This document shows, one piece after another, positions 28,101 to 41,700 of a stretch of DNA of 64,000 nt (the first letter of the stretch is position 1; each line of letters opens with the position of its first letter). A program made the position numbers and the translations under genes. The stretch is from positions 3,512,501-3,576,500 of the forward strand of contig JAZARR010000221.1 of NCBI GenBank assembly GCA_037389465.1, in the 5' to 3' direction. The stretch comes from Baylisascaris procyonis (lineage: Eukaryota; Nematoda; Chromadorea; Rhabditida; Ascarididae). Under the pieces are notes generated by a model. It was not told the origin of the DNA and did no database searches. It saw nothing but the letters and a program-made list of their open reading frames with translations.

Positions 28101-31100
28101 GGGTAAAACTATCGAGGAAACGGGTCTGATCATGATGATGCAGGTACACAAAATTTGATACGACATCCATGTCGGCTTCAAAGGTATATTCCGCGAACCA
28201 TCCATTTTTTGTCAGCTATTGTTGTCTAGCTTCATGGATACCAATTTCCAGTGATGAAACGTCACCGCGAGGTTGAAATTTTAATTTTGAGCCTCAGCTA
28301 GGAAATCTGATCTATTCGACATCTAATAATGTTGAATGGACCACTGACACCAAAACTGCGAACTCCATAGGTGTGCACGAGAATTCAGTGAAAACGTGGC
28401 GCTAGCACACGAGGTTAAGGACTAGGCGTTGTAAGCCCAGCGCAAGGAGAGGGAAACACCTCAGGCAGATCGTACTTTGCAGAAAGAAGTCGAACGATTC
28501 GAGATCTCCATTTAACGTTCAAATCATAAAATTTTGAATCGTTAGGAAATACTCGATCACTAGCGATATAAAACTTTGTCATATTTCTAGACAGGTTACC
28601 AGTTTAAATGTGCTCAGTTTATAGTTTCAAATGTGTCGATATTGTGGTTATAAGTTTGGCGAGCACTCTATTTCACAATCAACCTCTCAAATTCGAATAT
28701 TACTAAACAATAGATTCTAAATTTTTCGACGCCAGTTAGGGTAAGCGAAGCTTGAATCTATTTCGACAATCGGATATCTGCTTTTTCACTATACCCAAGC
28801 TAAGCAGACATCGCTTGACCTCCTGATCACCGCTTTCTGAGACCTTCGGCTACCATACCTCAAACGGTCATGAATAGGTCACACTTCCGTCGAACAATTC
28901 ATATTTTCCAGGTGTGGATCAAGAAATGAAACGCTCGACCTTGGAGGTTTGGCGATAGAAAAAGTCGAACAAATGGTTGCCAATAACTTAGATTTTGCAA
29001 ATTGCATTAACTTACTCAATTTTGCGAGGAATATCTTCAATCGCGATAAAGGGAATGTAGTCAACAAATCAGTTAAATAAACGAATCAGTCGGTTAATAA
29101 ATTCATGCGAATTGCAAATTTAAATGCCAGTAGCAATCAATTAAAGCAAAAATAAAGTTCAAAATTTTATATCCGTAATCGGAAAGCCGTCAATAATTAA
29201 GCATTTTCTCGACTACTTTATCTTATAAGAACTCGCTTAGTACTTTCAGTTTCGATAACTTGTCAACACATGCAGTAATCGCATGTGATGAATGAGAGAG
29301 CAACCTCTTCCTTAATAACAAGAAAATTCGTTTGGGAACGTAATCACTGAAATAACTCCACACTCTCTACTCGTACGCAAATATGTTCCTATGTGCACGG
29401 AGAATCAATAAAGTCTGATGAACGGATGCACGACAGCACTAAACGTACTCTAAGCGTGAGTACTAGAAGTGGGAGCACATCATGTTTAAACGAAGTTAAA
29501 CACTTAAGTACTTCAAGTTGTAAGCGTGACTGACTACTTCTCCAACTTTTTTATGACTTAAATACAGAAATCCACAAGTATCTTGCAGAATTCTAAAACG
29601 TTGTATTTAACTATGTAACGAAAGCGAATTTCATAAAGCATAACTGAAATATGAACAGTAAGCTTCCACTTCCCCGTGAAATACCCGAGGAGCAATAGCT
29701 CTACTTCATTCTGGATGGGCAATTACTGGGCAATCTGAAAATATTTACAGTACATTGCAGATGCACCATGTGATTCGACTATGGGTGATCAAATCTATGA
29801 AAGCAGCGGTGCCAACAACGATCCGCTAAGAGTTGGAAAAGTTGTTAAACAATCTGAAAATTGAGTCTAACAAAATACCGCATAAATGATGTGTGATGCA
29901 AAATTTAATATTTCATTACTCTTCCTCCCCTCCCCCCTCCTCCACGCAATCGTCATCCCCCCTCCTTTGTCCTCGCCACTGTTTCTTTCTTACCAGCTCT
30001 TGCTGTCTGCACTGCTTTATTTCTTTAAAAATACGGCGACATCGAATGTTGTAATACTGCTCAACGTTATCTTTTCTCTCGCTCGTTTAAATGCATTTTC
30101 AATATCAAAATAAGCAGGAAAAACACCTAACAAGGGAACAAGTAAGGAAGATAGGAGTCTAATATGGAAAGGAATTAAGCGGATATTTGAAAAGGTTTCC
30201 TATGGATCATGGTAAATGGCATACAGCCATACACTATGCTATTATGTCTATAAATTTAATGGTATATTCTTAACGCACCTTTGGAGGTGATCAAGTTCTT
30301 CGATATCCACAGATTTATCAGTTTATAAGCGTTCGACATGGAATTAAAATAGACAATTTATGTTCAAATTCGATAAATGAGATCATCACTCGATGGGAGA
30401 CTCTTAATGCGAGTGAAACGGCATCTAATGGTGGTAAAAATCATCAGCGACAAAAACTGATCGATTAAGAAAATCGAACGATAACAGACATTCTCCTCTT
30501 CTTTTTTGGGTCATCTAATCGACGATTTATGATCGCAAAGAATTGATAATCTTCCTAGTCTACAACTTTTATGATGTCATTTCTGGGTATTTTCAAAGAA
30601 GATTAAGTAAAGTTTGGGAATAGTTACTAAGATTTCATTTGATGATGTCTTTGAAGATTATCACTAAACGGATAAGTATCATTTCATTCGAACTGAAAGC
30701 AATGTTTTTTCCTCAATTATCTGAGAAAGAGGGATGGAGGAGGGGGTGCTGACTTCGCCAAGAAAAATATTCGCGAAAATTAATGCAAAAGCTCGCGATC
30801 CTATCACTTCGCAAATCATCCTCGATTTCTTAAGTTCATAGACCAATATGATTTTCTCAACGCGGACTCCGAACCATCATGAAAATTGTAATAAATAAAA
30901 GAATGGACCCACTTATCTTTAAATGAAATTGAAATCCACTACTATATTGGTATTATTTAAGGGTTGTATTCAAACACAGAAATTACTCTTAAATTCTTTT
31001 CATTAAGGATTTATTCCTTGCTGTATAAAACGTTGTGCTCTATTCAGTTAAAAAATTAATTTTGGATAGTTCCAATAATATAAATAACTCAAAAATTGCA

Positions 31101-34100
31101 TTATCACTCCAACAGTAGACTATTATTAGAAACGTATTAACCGAGGACAACAAAATTAAACATCTTAAATCACATAGACATAGACAATAAAAAATATGAA
31201 AGCAGAAATATAGAATGTAATGCTTCAAAGGTTTTAAATCACAATATGAACGTTTACACCTTGAAAAGACTCTACATTCTATTTTTGCACCTTATATGAA
31301 TGGGAAGATAGACTAAGTCAAAAAACAGTTTGAAAACCAAAAGTTTTTTGCGTATATTTCGAGTACTTCAGTAATCACTTTCTTCGAATGGAGTACTTTT
31401 TTGTCACAGAAGTAAAAATAAACATACTTGAAGCACAAAATGATTTTTGAATGAAAACGAGTTTGCGGCAAGATAGGAGAAATAGTACAATACAAACAGC
31501 ACAGCACAGCATAATATCCTCTGAAAATAGTACAGCAATCTAAAAGGTATGGGGCATTCTATGTCGTAAGAGCTAAGTGTTCTCTACTTTGCCAGCCTGC
31601 ATATGAAAGAAGATTTGCGATTGATTTTATGGAAATTTATAAAACGTATTCACGGGTAACCGCGCAACTATGAGCCAACATGCAATGCGTACAAACAAAA
31701 CATACGAATTAACAAATTAATTGACAAATAAGCAAGTATAAAATGAACAAGTAGAAAGATCGATAAACGTATTTAGTATATATCTATAAAAAACTGCACA
31801 AAATTATCTCTTCAAAGCTGTATGAATTGAAGTATCACATATTCTGGAAGTGAAAAAAACTCGTAGATGGCAAGACGTAGTTTTTTTAATCTACTTTAAA
31901 GCACAATAAGGGAAAGAAAAAAAAACACATCGTCATTGCCAGTCGTTAAATCCATGTATTTTTGGTTCATAACAAGCTATCTGAAGAAACAACCTGAACT
32001 CTATGAGAACCAACCGATTGTCAAACGTCACAAGCGATACAAACATAGAGTGTAAAAATTCGATTAGAAAAACTGTTTAATTTACATAAATTCAAAAATA
32101 ATCAATTGACGCAAGTTATCGTTCTAGTAATATTATCATTACAATAATTATGCGTTTTGCATATCTCGGAAAAATCCTGATTTCATGCGCTTTTACAAAT
32201 TTTCATTTATAAAGTGGATTGTGATGCCACATATATGCATTTATGTCCCTCCATGATAGTTTGAGCTTCTGAAATCAAAGCAGCTGGAATAGTGAACTTC
32301 AAGGAAAGATGTCATCGCGCCAACTTTCAATTCCCTCAACTAACTCAAAGAGGAGTTTTTAACACTTAGAAGCAAAATCCATCTGAATTTTGTAGCACAT
32401 CAGAGCAGTTTTTCGAGTGGAACACACCTCTCTTAGCAAGGCAGATATTATGCGAACGGAATAGTCAATCAAAACGTGGACGCATTATTCCGCATACTCT
32501 ATTATTTGCTGGCAGCATTTGAAGGTGGCTAATTTGTTGAATAAATCGCAAAAAGCACATATCACGCCAACTTTTTGATATAACAGTATATATTTTATTT
32601 TAAAAAATTTTATCGGTTATTGCCAATCTAATGTTGTACGAACAGTTTGGCGTATTCAGTCTTCGTCGGTCAACTTGAGGCGCATATAAGCGTATGTAAG
32701 TATCATTCCAATCTCTGTGATATCTTTTTCTGTTTAACTGCATGAAGAACACTATTCATGTTCACTGCTCTATCTGCCAGTTCACAGACGTTTGCAGATG
32801 CGGCCAATGTCACGCTTATGTGAATGTGTTTCATTGTAATACCTCATTTCAACTCAACAAAAAAGACTGTTCAACATCAGGTTTAAACAGCTACATTACT
32901 CTGCTTTGATATACTTGAGATATCCTAGCAACCTGTTAAACTCGGCTCATAAACAATATGAACATACCAAAATTATAAATTCTCGAATATTAATCAAAGA
33001 AATAACTTTTGAGCACAAGAATTCTTCAGCTGTACTCTATGGGAGAAACGCGATGTGATACAAGAGGGCTAAACCAAGCGCAGTGCTCATTTGCATACAT
33101 TGTTGGTTATATTTGCCGCACTCAACACTTTCTATAAATCCACTCGCTTGACTGCTAATGGTGATCGATGAAGTTAGATGCTGCACTTCCGCAGTGCATA
33201 AATTTTCAACTAAACATTCAACAGTTTTGTGCGCAGTTTCATTTACATTCGGCCGTCAAAGTCAGTAAAATCTGCCCGAGTGAATATAAAGCTAATTTAT
33301 GCAATTCATGCAGCTACTTTTTTTATTATAAATCTTTGAATGAGGAACTCACTAATATCAACCCCCTCCTGCAACCTAAAATTCATGTTCACCTCCCGAG
33401 ACTGCACCTCAAATACATTCCCACCTTCCTTCTCAAATATAGTCTTCAATCACATATTCTCCTCATTCTAAGCTTATCGTGAATCAAGTTCCACCTTACC
33501 TCATTAGACGTCACTTTGCACATAGCGATCGACAGATTTAGACCGCTCCTAAACTAAATGCCCGCTATAACAAGTTGAAATGTCATTCCCTTCCTCCTTC
33601 CTTGGACCAGTTCAAAACTTTGTGCTACGTAAATATTCTTACCAGTGAAATCTGATCAAACAAACTGACCGACTTCAAAGATTTGTTTGCACTGCTATTA
33701 GATGATAAAATCAATTAGCTACTTTTCGCTCATTCAATCAGCTGTCTCAGCAAAGTGATAAAGAGAAGAGCAAAAAAGTTCAAATAAAAATCGTCATTTT
33801 GAGCGAAAAATTTGCAATTTCAGGAGGATCAAAATTTATGACATTGAACCATTGCAAAAGAATTATCATATGAAAAGAAGATGCGAGTAAACTTCTAGCA
33901 ACAAATTAAATTCAAATCTTGCATCTATTAGAAAATCATAAAAGTTTTCCTTATTTCATTACAGAGATAAAGAAAAAAAGACGAATTTTACTCTTAGTAA
34001 ACGAAATAAATTAACGCGACTAAACGAGAAGAATTATTATTGCTCAACATTGGGAGCAAACTTCATGAACAGATTTGGTTGGAAAATTCATAGTTGAATA

Positions 34101-37100
34101 TAAGTCCGAGGGGTTATAATATTTCAGATGTAAAAGTATGAAAACTAAACAAGAACAGTGACAACACAGCGGCGATTGAAAGGGCGAGCAGCGTTTGATG
34201 CAGCTTGCAAACAATATTCGTTCCAAAAATGTAATCGATGGAAACCTTAGACGCAAAAAAAAGTTCAGACGTATCGAATAACTTTTTTCGCGTCTGAGAG
34301 CGAATTTGTTTTGAAATACACAACTAAATGTGTTATCATCTTTCTCTTGAGTGAATTGTGTTGACAAGTTGTTCTGCATTTTATGAATTTTCACAAAACC
34401 AATTTCAAAAATACATTCCGTTTCTCTCGGTTGTCACACTTTTCTAAGGCTTTTGTGACAATTTTTTTAAAGAAAAGCTTCAAGCTCAATCATGGTGAGA
34501 ACTGTGAATTTCTTGTTGACTCTACGGTATTGTTTGAAATTGAGTGGGGAGGAGAGGGAAGTTGAAAAGGAGAAAAGGAAATATTTTCGAATGAGAAGTA
34601 ATTGCTGACCCAACAAAAACTTTTTAAGTTTTGAATATTGCTCCCCATAATCCAAATTGCAAAAATTTCTCTTCTTGAAGAAGGGTGGAAATTAGTTTTG
34701 ATTTTCACATCAAGGTTCAATTAAGATATTTCCACCTGAGCTTTTAACCAGCTTTTTGAGTGCAACGTTCCTACAATTTTTATGACTCTCTTATGTTCGA
34801 CGATGCTGGAAATTATTTCCCACAGGAAATGATTTAATAAGAATTTTGGTAATCTGACTGTCCATCTGTAAACGCTCTCCAAGATCTATACTTCCTACAG
34901 AGTGCTGAATGCCCGTTTTTATGCAAAACAATAAAAGCTACAAAACATTTGATGGGTGCAAGAAAACGCGTTTTTTCTTTCCTTATTTCGAGAGAAACAC
35001 ACAGCCATTTCTTTACTTTTCAGTAGTGGTTGCCAATTTTCAAAAAATGAACAATCGAAAAGAAATTTTTTTTACTTTGTTGCGTATTCACTAGAAGCCG
35101 CATTCTAAATCTCTTTGTAAGAATGTTATAGAAAGATCGAGATTACTGCAGAAAAGTGAAATCCAATAATCGCATTAAAAAGACAAGCTTAAAGTTGTGA
35201 TTCAACCGTAATGGGGCAAATGAAACACATTTAACATATAAGTGAAAAATGCAAATTTTCAGAGCCCACAGATAGATTTTCTCTTTGGTAGGATGAAACA
35301 TTTCCAGCTATCACAATTGTATTACACGATTGGCAAGCATTCGTTGAATGAACACAAATGTGGAAATACAACGTGACAAATGCCTGTTATATGCTATATG
35401 CTAATGATATTTGTGGTGAGTTAATCGGTAGTGGATTAAAAATTTTAAGGGCTTGATTTTGAATGTCAAAGCATTGACCATATCTCAAATGAACGAACTA
35501 TTTTCTCCATCGCTTTCTGCATTTCTGACCGGAATCATTGAAGTTTGACCAGCTGATTGTTCGACTATTTAATCTATGATCATCAGTCTCTGCTTAGATT
35601 TATACTCAGTGGCACCGTCATGAACGATGCGTAATCACTATTCCCTGGTTGAAGTAACAGATGAAGTGATAATGAAATAGTCGAATCGGTTGCACTGGTT
35701 AAATTTCGTAGAATAGTTTGCCAAGAAACAAAATGAATCAGTCAGCTAGTATCAACCAAAATTGATCAAAAACTTAGCTAAAAACACCGTTTGTGGGATA
35801 ATACAAATGAAGAAACAAATCAACAATTACTGTCGCTTTTATATCAATTTTGAAAGCATTAGCTGCAATAACATCCTCTCTCGGCACTTGTAAGTCTACT
35901 AAAAGCTTCCTTAAGGAAATCATCATAGCTATTTTCCTTGCATAGACTGCTTACTTAGAGCAACAACGAATATTGACGAAAGTTGAGATGGATTATGAAG
36001 ATACTTTATTAGATCTTAAATATCGTCTACAATATTAATAATCAATTACTGCAAATATCTTTTCTAAATTTAAAAGATCAGCGATCAGAAAAGTATGGAA
36101 AATTCATTACAAGATGCTTGATAATAGCGCTTGCAAGCTAGCATTTCTTCCTCCCACACTATTTTTGCACCAACCGCAACGCCTTAAACGTGACGTAATC
36201 ATATGAAAAACGTATCGATTTATTGAAGCCATTCTCATAAATTTGCATCGTAAAAATTTTCAACCAATTTCATTCCATCTAAAAATTAATTATTCATTTC
36301 TAATTTTTCGATTAATTTTATATTCCATCAAAACCATTCAGCATAATAATGAAAGTGAATATGAAAAGAATTAAGAAAAAATCTTCAGAACGCAACGAAT
36401 GCAATCACACCGAACACTTAAAGATCAAAAACCTCTGCATCAATTAGACAAAACTTCCTGAATATTATTTTTCCTTTCACTCCTTTTCAAAGCAGCTGAA
36501 TAAATATTTTGTGCAATTTCTGCTACTATCATTTTAGAAAAGTTGTTCACATTATAGTAGTGATGGCGAGAAAAATAAGGTTAAAATATAAATCCACCAT
36601 CCCACATAGATCGATAATATTAATCGATAATCGATTATGGTCGATAATCCTTACGTTTTACCTGATAATCCCTACCAATGCATGCTTTACCTGATATAAA
36701 AGTGTCATAATTGCAGAAGGTTTGTTTAGGCCACCTGAGTGAAATGTGTTAAACTCGTTCATTTTTTATAAACTATAGAATAGGAACGCCGATTTGCATT
36801 GAAAAAAATGCAATTTTCCAGTAAAAGTCACGCAAGGGATGAAGTACAGAGAATAATCTCAATTTTCAACTAAATGAATTTGTAGTACTGTATGGAGTAT
36901 ATAGGTCTGCCATTCCGGCAGTTTCAATTCACAAATAGAAAAAGCTTTGAAGAAGAATTTTGAATCTTATAATCTATACGACAGTGTTAGCATTGAGAAA
37001 AACTCCTCAAGTCCCCGAACTGGCCATTGTTACACTAAAGTAATCGAAAATTCGATATTCAGATTCTTTAAAGATGAAAGAAAAACGAACGCAAGTAAAG

Positions 37101-38620
37101 CAATTCAATTAGGCAGAAACCAAATGTATAAGCAGAGACGCATTGCTTGATCGTTTTTGTTTGAAATGATGTGAGGGAATCTTTTCGTGATGGAGAGTTT
37201 TATTTCATTTGAGGTTTCCTTATCGTATAATAATGCCGAAAAAAATCTTGCAAAGTATGATAACGGCCGAAGGATGCTAACCTCTGAAATATGAAGAATC
37301 AATGCTCAAGTAAAGCTTCCCGTTTACACGTCCAATTAAAAAAAATTGTCGCTTTCAGTAACGAAACACTTCTTTAGATTGTCGTTCGCAAAGGATATCG
37401 TTGTAATATTATGTATTTGCACCTATATGTGTGTCCGTATATTGAGTGTTTCATCAGAAGTAGCACTGGACGCAAAGAGTGTAACTCAGCGGTACAATTT
37501 ACACAGCAAATACGACCGATGACACTAGTGTTCGGTTGGATTCATTGACTCCAAATAATTTTATAGACGCTTAAATATGCCGAAAATTTCGCACAAGGGG
37601 TGACCATTTACGCCGCATTTTATGAAACATTGAACTGAACTAAGAGGAAAAACGAAAACTTGATGAAGGAACTGTATCGCGATTTGATTAGTTAAAATAT
37701 GCGCACTTATTTCATATATAAGTCATTTTTTTGATAATTAAAGTGCTCAGTTCATTGATCAAACAATGAAAATGCATTTTATATCAAAACTCTTCAGCAT
37801 AATTCCGGCTTATTTAGAGTGATTGCCTGTAGAAAGAAGCAAAACCAACGCCGAACAAGCCATTAAAAGTAAGAAATTATCAACTGAGTAATCTCATGAT
37901 TCCATCATATTCCATATGACCTCGGAGGAATGACTTCACTTAGTGCCAATCATAAAGGACGGGAAAATTGATATACTGTCATTTCGAAATGAAATTGTTT
38001 ATAAATTAATGAATAAAAATCAATGATTTATAAACTTTATAGAACTCAACGATGGTATGTCAACTTTGAAAACTATGTCAATTTTGAAAACATTTAATAT
38101 AATACATAAACGTTACATCAATCTTCAGATAAATGTGTAACGGAACGACGTTGAACTGTTTGGTTAAGCAAACGAAGGAGAAAAAACAAAGAAAAACGAT
38201 ATATGCAAAAGAAGAAATGCCTTCAGGCTTAACAATGCTTTCAACCGAACAGCAGACAATGAAGAAATAAAGAAATTTCAGTGAAAGTTGACTCCATCAA
38301 ATTTGAACGATATTCAAGAAACTGCTTTCATTTGTCAGATAGAAAGAAATCAACAAAGAATACTCGTATAGTGCACAAAATGCATATTGTGAACGCGAGT
38401 CCGCTTGAAAATCAATATATGCAATGTAAATGCAAATTTAAAACAATGATCTACCAGCCTTTCCTATCAGTGAAACCACATTCCAACAGTCAACCTTAGA
38501 AGTACAATTTTCTGCATCATTGCAAACATTTGCAAAACGCATCGGACGGTGCTTTCAACCTTTTGAACTTTGAATTCACGAGACCGGAAACTCACACTTA
38601 CGAAATTCGTTGGGTGCTAT
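22180..38620. other. AT-rich non-coding DNA with strand-asymmetric tracts, no supported gene
   Basis: Polypurine tract at about 22616-22650. Polypyrimidine tracts at about 23697-23730 and 29921-29967. Purine tract at about 30728-30747. A cluster of TCGATAAT-like words lies at 36609-36650, including the palindrome ATAATCGATTAT. An 18-nt unit is duplicated in tandem at 38056-38091. One weak exon-like frame lies at about 24885-25037 (see findings). No gene is assigned. Confidence 0.4.
38056..38091 (+). repeat. Two-copy 18-nt tandem duplication
   Basis: TATGTCAACTTTGAAAAC is followed at once by the same 18-mer with one C-to-T change. Likely replication slippage. Confidence 0.85.
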
Positions 38621-38625
38621 CTGCT

Positions 38626-38666
38626 TTTAAGGCTATCCCCTCTCGCAGGGAGGGGATAGCCTTAAA
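38626..38666. repeat. 19-bp hairpin with 3-nt loop
   Basis: The left arm (38626-38644) and right arm (38648-38666) pair over 19 positions with one G-T wobble around the loop GCA. The core is AAGGCTATCCCCTC. Just downstream CTCCCTGCGA (about 38671-38680) complements TCGCAGGGAG in the hairpin tip, allowing an alternative fold. The GC-rich block to about 38720 stands out from its AT-rich surroundings. It could be a transposon terminus or a structured RNA; nothing identifies it. Confidence 0.9.
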
Positions 38667-38724
38667 TCCGCTCCCTGCGAAGGCTGTCTCCTTTAGCCTG
38701 TCCCTGTAATGCACACAGAGGCTA

Positions 38725-41700
38725 TCCTCCCAATGCGTGCAGACTAATGCCCTTATTTACTTCTACTGATCTGACTGCCGCCATTAATCTATAAAAGGTT
38801 CGTTTTTCTATGTTCCAATATGAAAGGAACATCACAGAGATATAAGATGAATGCAAATCGTTCTGCGCTTTTAGATGTTCATAATCCTTGTCGAATTTAA
38901 TGGATCAACGCCAATGTTGTTATATGAGGTTATTCTACGAGGTATCCTATTCCCAGCAAGTTTCATAGTTCTAGGATTATTCGATTGGGTTGGAACAGAA
39001 AAACATATGCGAGTGGACAGAAAAATATATGCGGGCGCGTAGATACGAGATTGCAATAATGCAATTTGCAAATGTTAAATTGGAAAGGCACATAAAATAG
39101 AAACAACGGTAAAGCTATTTTTGAAACATAACATCGTTAGTTGTCGATCACCTTTCTCGAATGTTATCTTACGTTTCAAAATTACGACGGGAAAATCGGA
39201 AAATTTAGGTTATTTGTTGTGTGCACCACTTCGAAATGAAGACGCTAAACATGTTCGATCTGTCAATCTATAAGAATTGTTTATGGACTTACGAGCCTCC
39301 CGACGTATGATCGTTTGAATTGTTTGATTGCATTTTGCAATACAATATTGACCGTTCTCCAAAATTCTTTCACACACGTAATGCAATTCTGCCGTTGCGG
39401 TTGCAATCCGTACTTCGGCTCCAACTAGAAACGATAAAATTTAAAGAATTCCTATGACATCTTTGCACTTCAATGAACTTGCAATCAGCGGGCGAACGGT
39501 TTTGTGCCTCTAGGAAAAATCGATCGCAACAATTAGCAGCAAATTTTACTCGAGGCATTTGCGTGAAGGTTGATGGAGGGAAGGGATGTATAATGATAAA
39601 GATGTGTTTAGATAGAAGATTAGGACAATAAAATCGAATCACCTGCCTTCCACCTGCAAAACATGTAGATGTGAATTTGAAATGCAACTGCAGTGACCTC
39701 GTGGAGCGCCACCTGACGAGTCTTATATGCCAGGACACCATGCGTTTTAAGAAAGCACCAGTTTAGTATAGTCTCTACAGAAAAATCATGAAGAAGGCCA
39801 TTTTGGTGTTGCTGCATGCAGAGAACAAGCATTTGTTTGTCTTTAGCACCGAATTGCACCAAGCCTTCTCATTCAGATAGCGTTGGACAGCAAACAACGT
39901 AAGTTGATGGAGCACGAATAGTGCACCACACCTGCATGCATCAACCGACCGACAAATGGCGATTCCATTTTGACCTTGTTTACAGAAACTTCACACATTC
40001 AGCACTTTCTTGCCCAGCGGTTGAACGCAGTCACTCATAATTATTGGGAGAGTGCTTATGGTTCGAAGAAATTCAAAGATAGTTGGGGATCAGTGGAAAA
40101 ATTGGCATCTAGAAGAAAACACGAAACGGCGGAAAGGGAAGAGAGGTAAGGAATGTTACAAGCTCGGAATTTAATAGTCTTCTCTACCCAAATTGGTTGA
40201 AATGAATAGAAAAAGTTTATAAATCAAAATTAATGCAGAGAGAGATTTCCGCCGTTTGGAAAGCGCAGAAGGAGTCGTTGTTCATTTTGCTTTCATTAAC
40301 TACAATTTTTTCGCCATTTCCTCCAAACTACCAATCTTTCGGGTAATATTCTTCGCCTTCAATCGGTGATTCTCGATACATTTGTGAACATAAGAACTCT
40401 TGTGACTTTATTTCCACCAATAAATATCAAAGCTAAATAGGAGAACATATCACTGGAACAACATAAGACTACTATCAGTGATGAAATTATTGATAAACTT
40501 CGAGCGTATAATCCCACCGAAATTAAATAAAATAATTTGCTCTTATGGTTAGCTTAAATGCACTTCCTTCGGCTGAGTAGAAAGCCAACGTAAAGTGGAA
40601 TATTTTGATTTCAAATGTTTAAACGTCGTTTCGAAATTAATGTATCAAAACCAAAGGTGATAAGTGGCCATCCTGTGATAGATATTACATCCATCAATTT
40701 CGTAACCTTGATTCAGCTTTTTTTGAGCTGAAGCTATCGCAGAGATAGACAGGCACACGCATACATACTCACAGACAAGGAGTCGCCATAGGGAACAAAT
40801 TTTGCACAATCGGAAATCTCATTTAGAGGGCGTAAAAGTAGAAAACAAAAGAAAGATGCCATTTTACCGGATGGTGAAGTGAGTAACAGAAGTCAATTTG
40901 CGCTTGGCTATCTATGCCTTTAGGTTGCGAATTTACTCCACCCAAAACTATGCAATTTGCAGGAATGAATTTAATAAACTTAGAAAATGCAGTGAAGTGG
41001 CCCTATGCACGAACTAAATGATCCCCTTATAGACTCTAAATGAAAAGGAAAGAATGATGCACAGAGTGCACTTGTCGATGCACAATGGAGTACAAAAACC
41101 AAACCTTCTCGATTGGGAACCATCTTTCGCTTTGCTTCCGTCGATCATATTCGTGAGGAATATGCTAATTAACAAACCGGATTTAAATTGTGGTGGAGCG
41201 AAAACTTTAAAAAAAATTGGCAGAGAAGATAAATATGGTATGATGTAAAACATGTAAGTGGTATGATGTAAAAAGTCACTATGAAAACTGGGGATAACGA
41301 AATAGGAGAGGATAACTAAACAGCATCAAATTAGGCGCATAACGCACCAAGATTCCTATAGAATATAGTTATGAAAGAGAAAACCGTTTCATCAAAACGA
41401 TCTGAAACGAAATGATGAGAGCAAATGCGCAATGTTAGCACTATGTGAACGAATATAAAGCACAACGTGAATATTTCCTTGGAGAAACACAAAAACTTAT
41501 CAACGTTGTTTGCGTAGTGAATAATCGATATCGCCCTAAGCGATCATCAACGAGTGAGCTGAATGTTTTGCATGTCGTATGGCCATAAAATTATTCACTA
41601 GCATCCCACATATATCATCGAGTGAGCTTGATTGCCTTCTTTATGGTGATTGCCTACACTCGGCACAGCATTTTTAAGGAACCTACCACTTTCGGCATTA

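Noticed and set aside
28400..28470. Segment resembling a Ser/Leu tRNA D-arm and an anticodon arm with loop GTTGTAA
   Set aside because: The anticodon stem has a mismatch and no T arm with TTCRANY follows. A 13-nt match to about 54569 is expected by chance.
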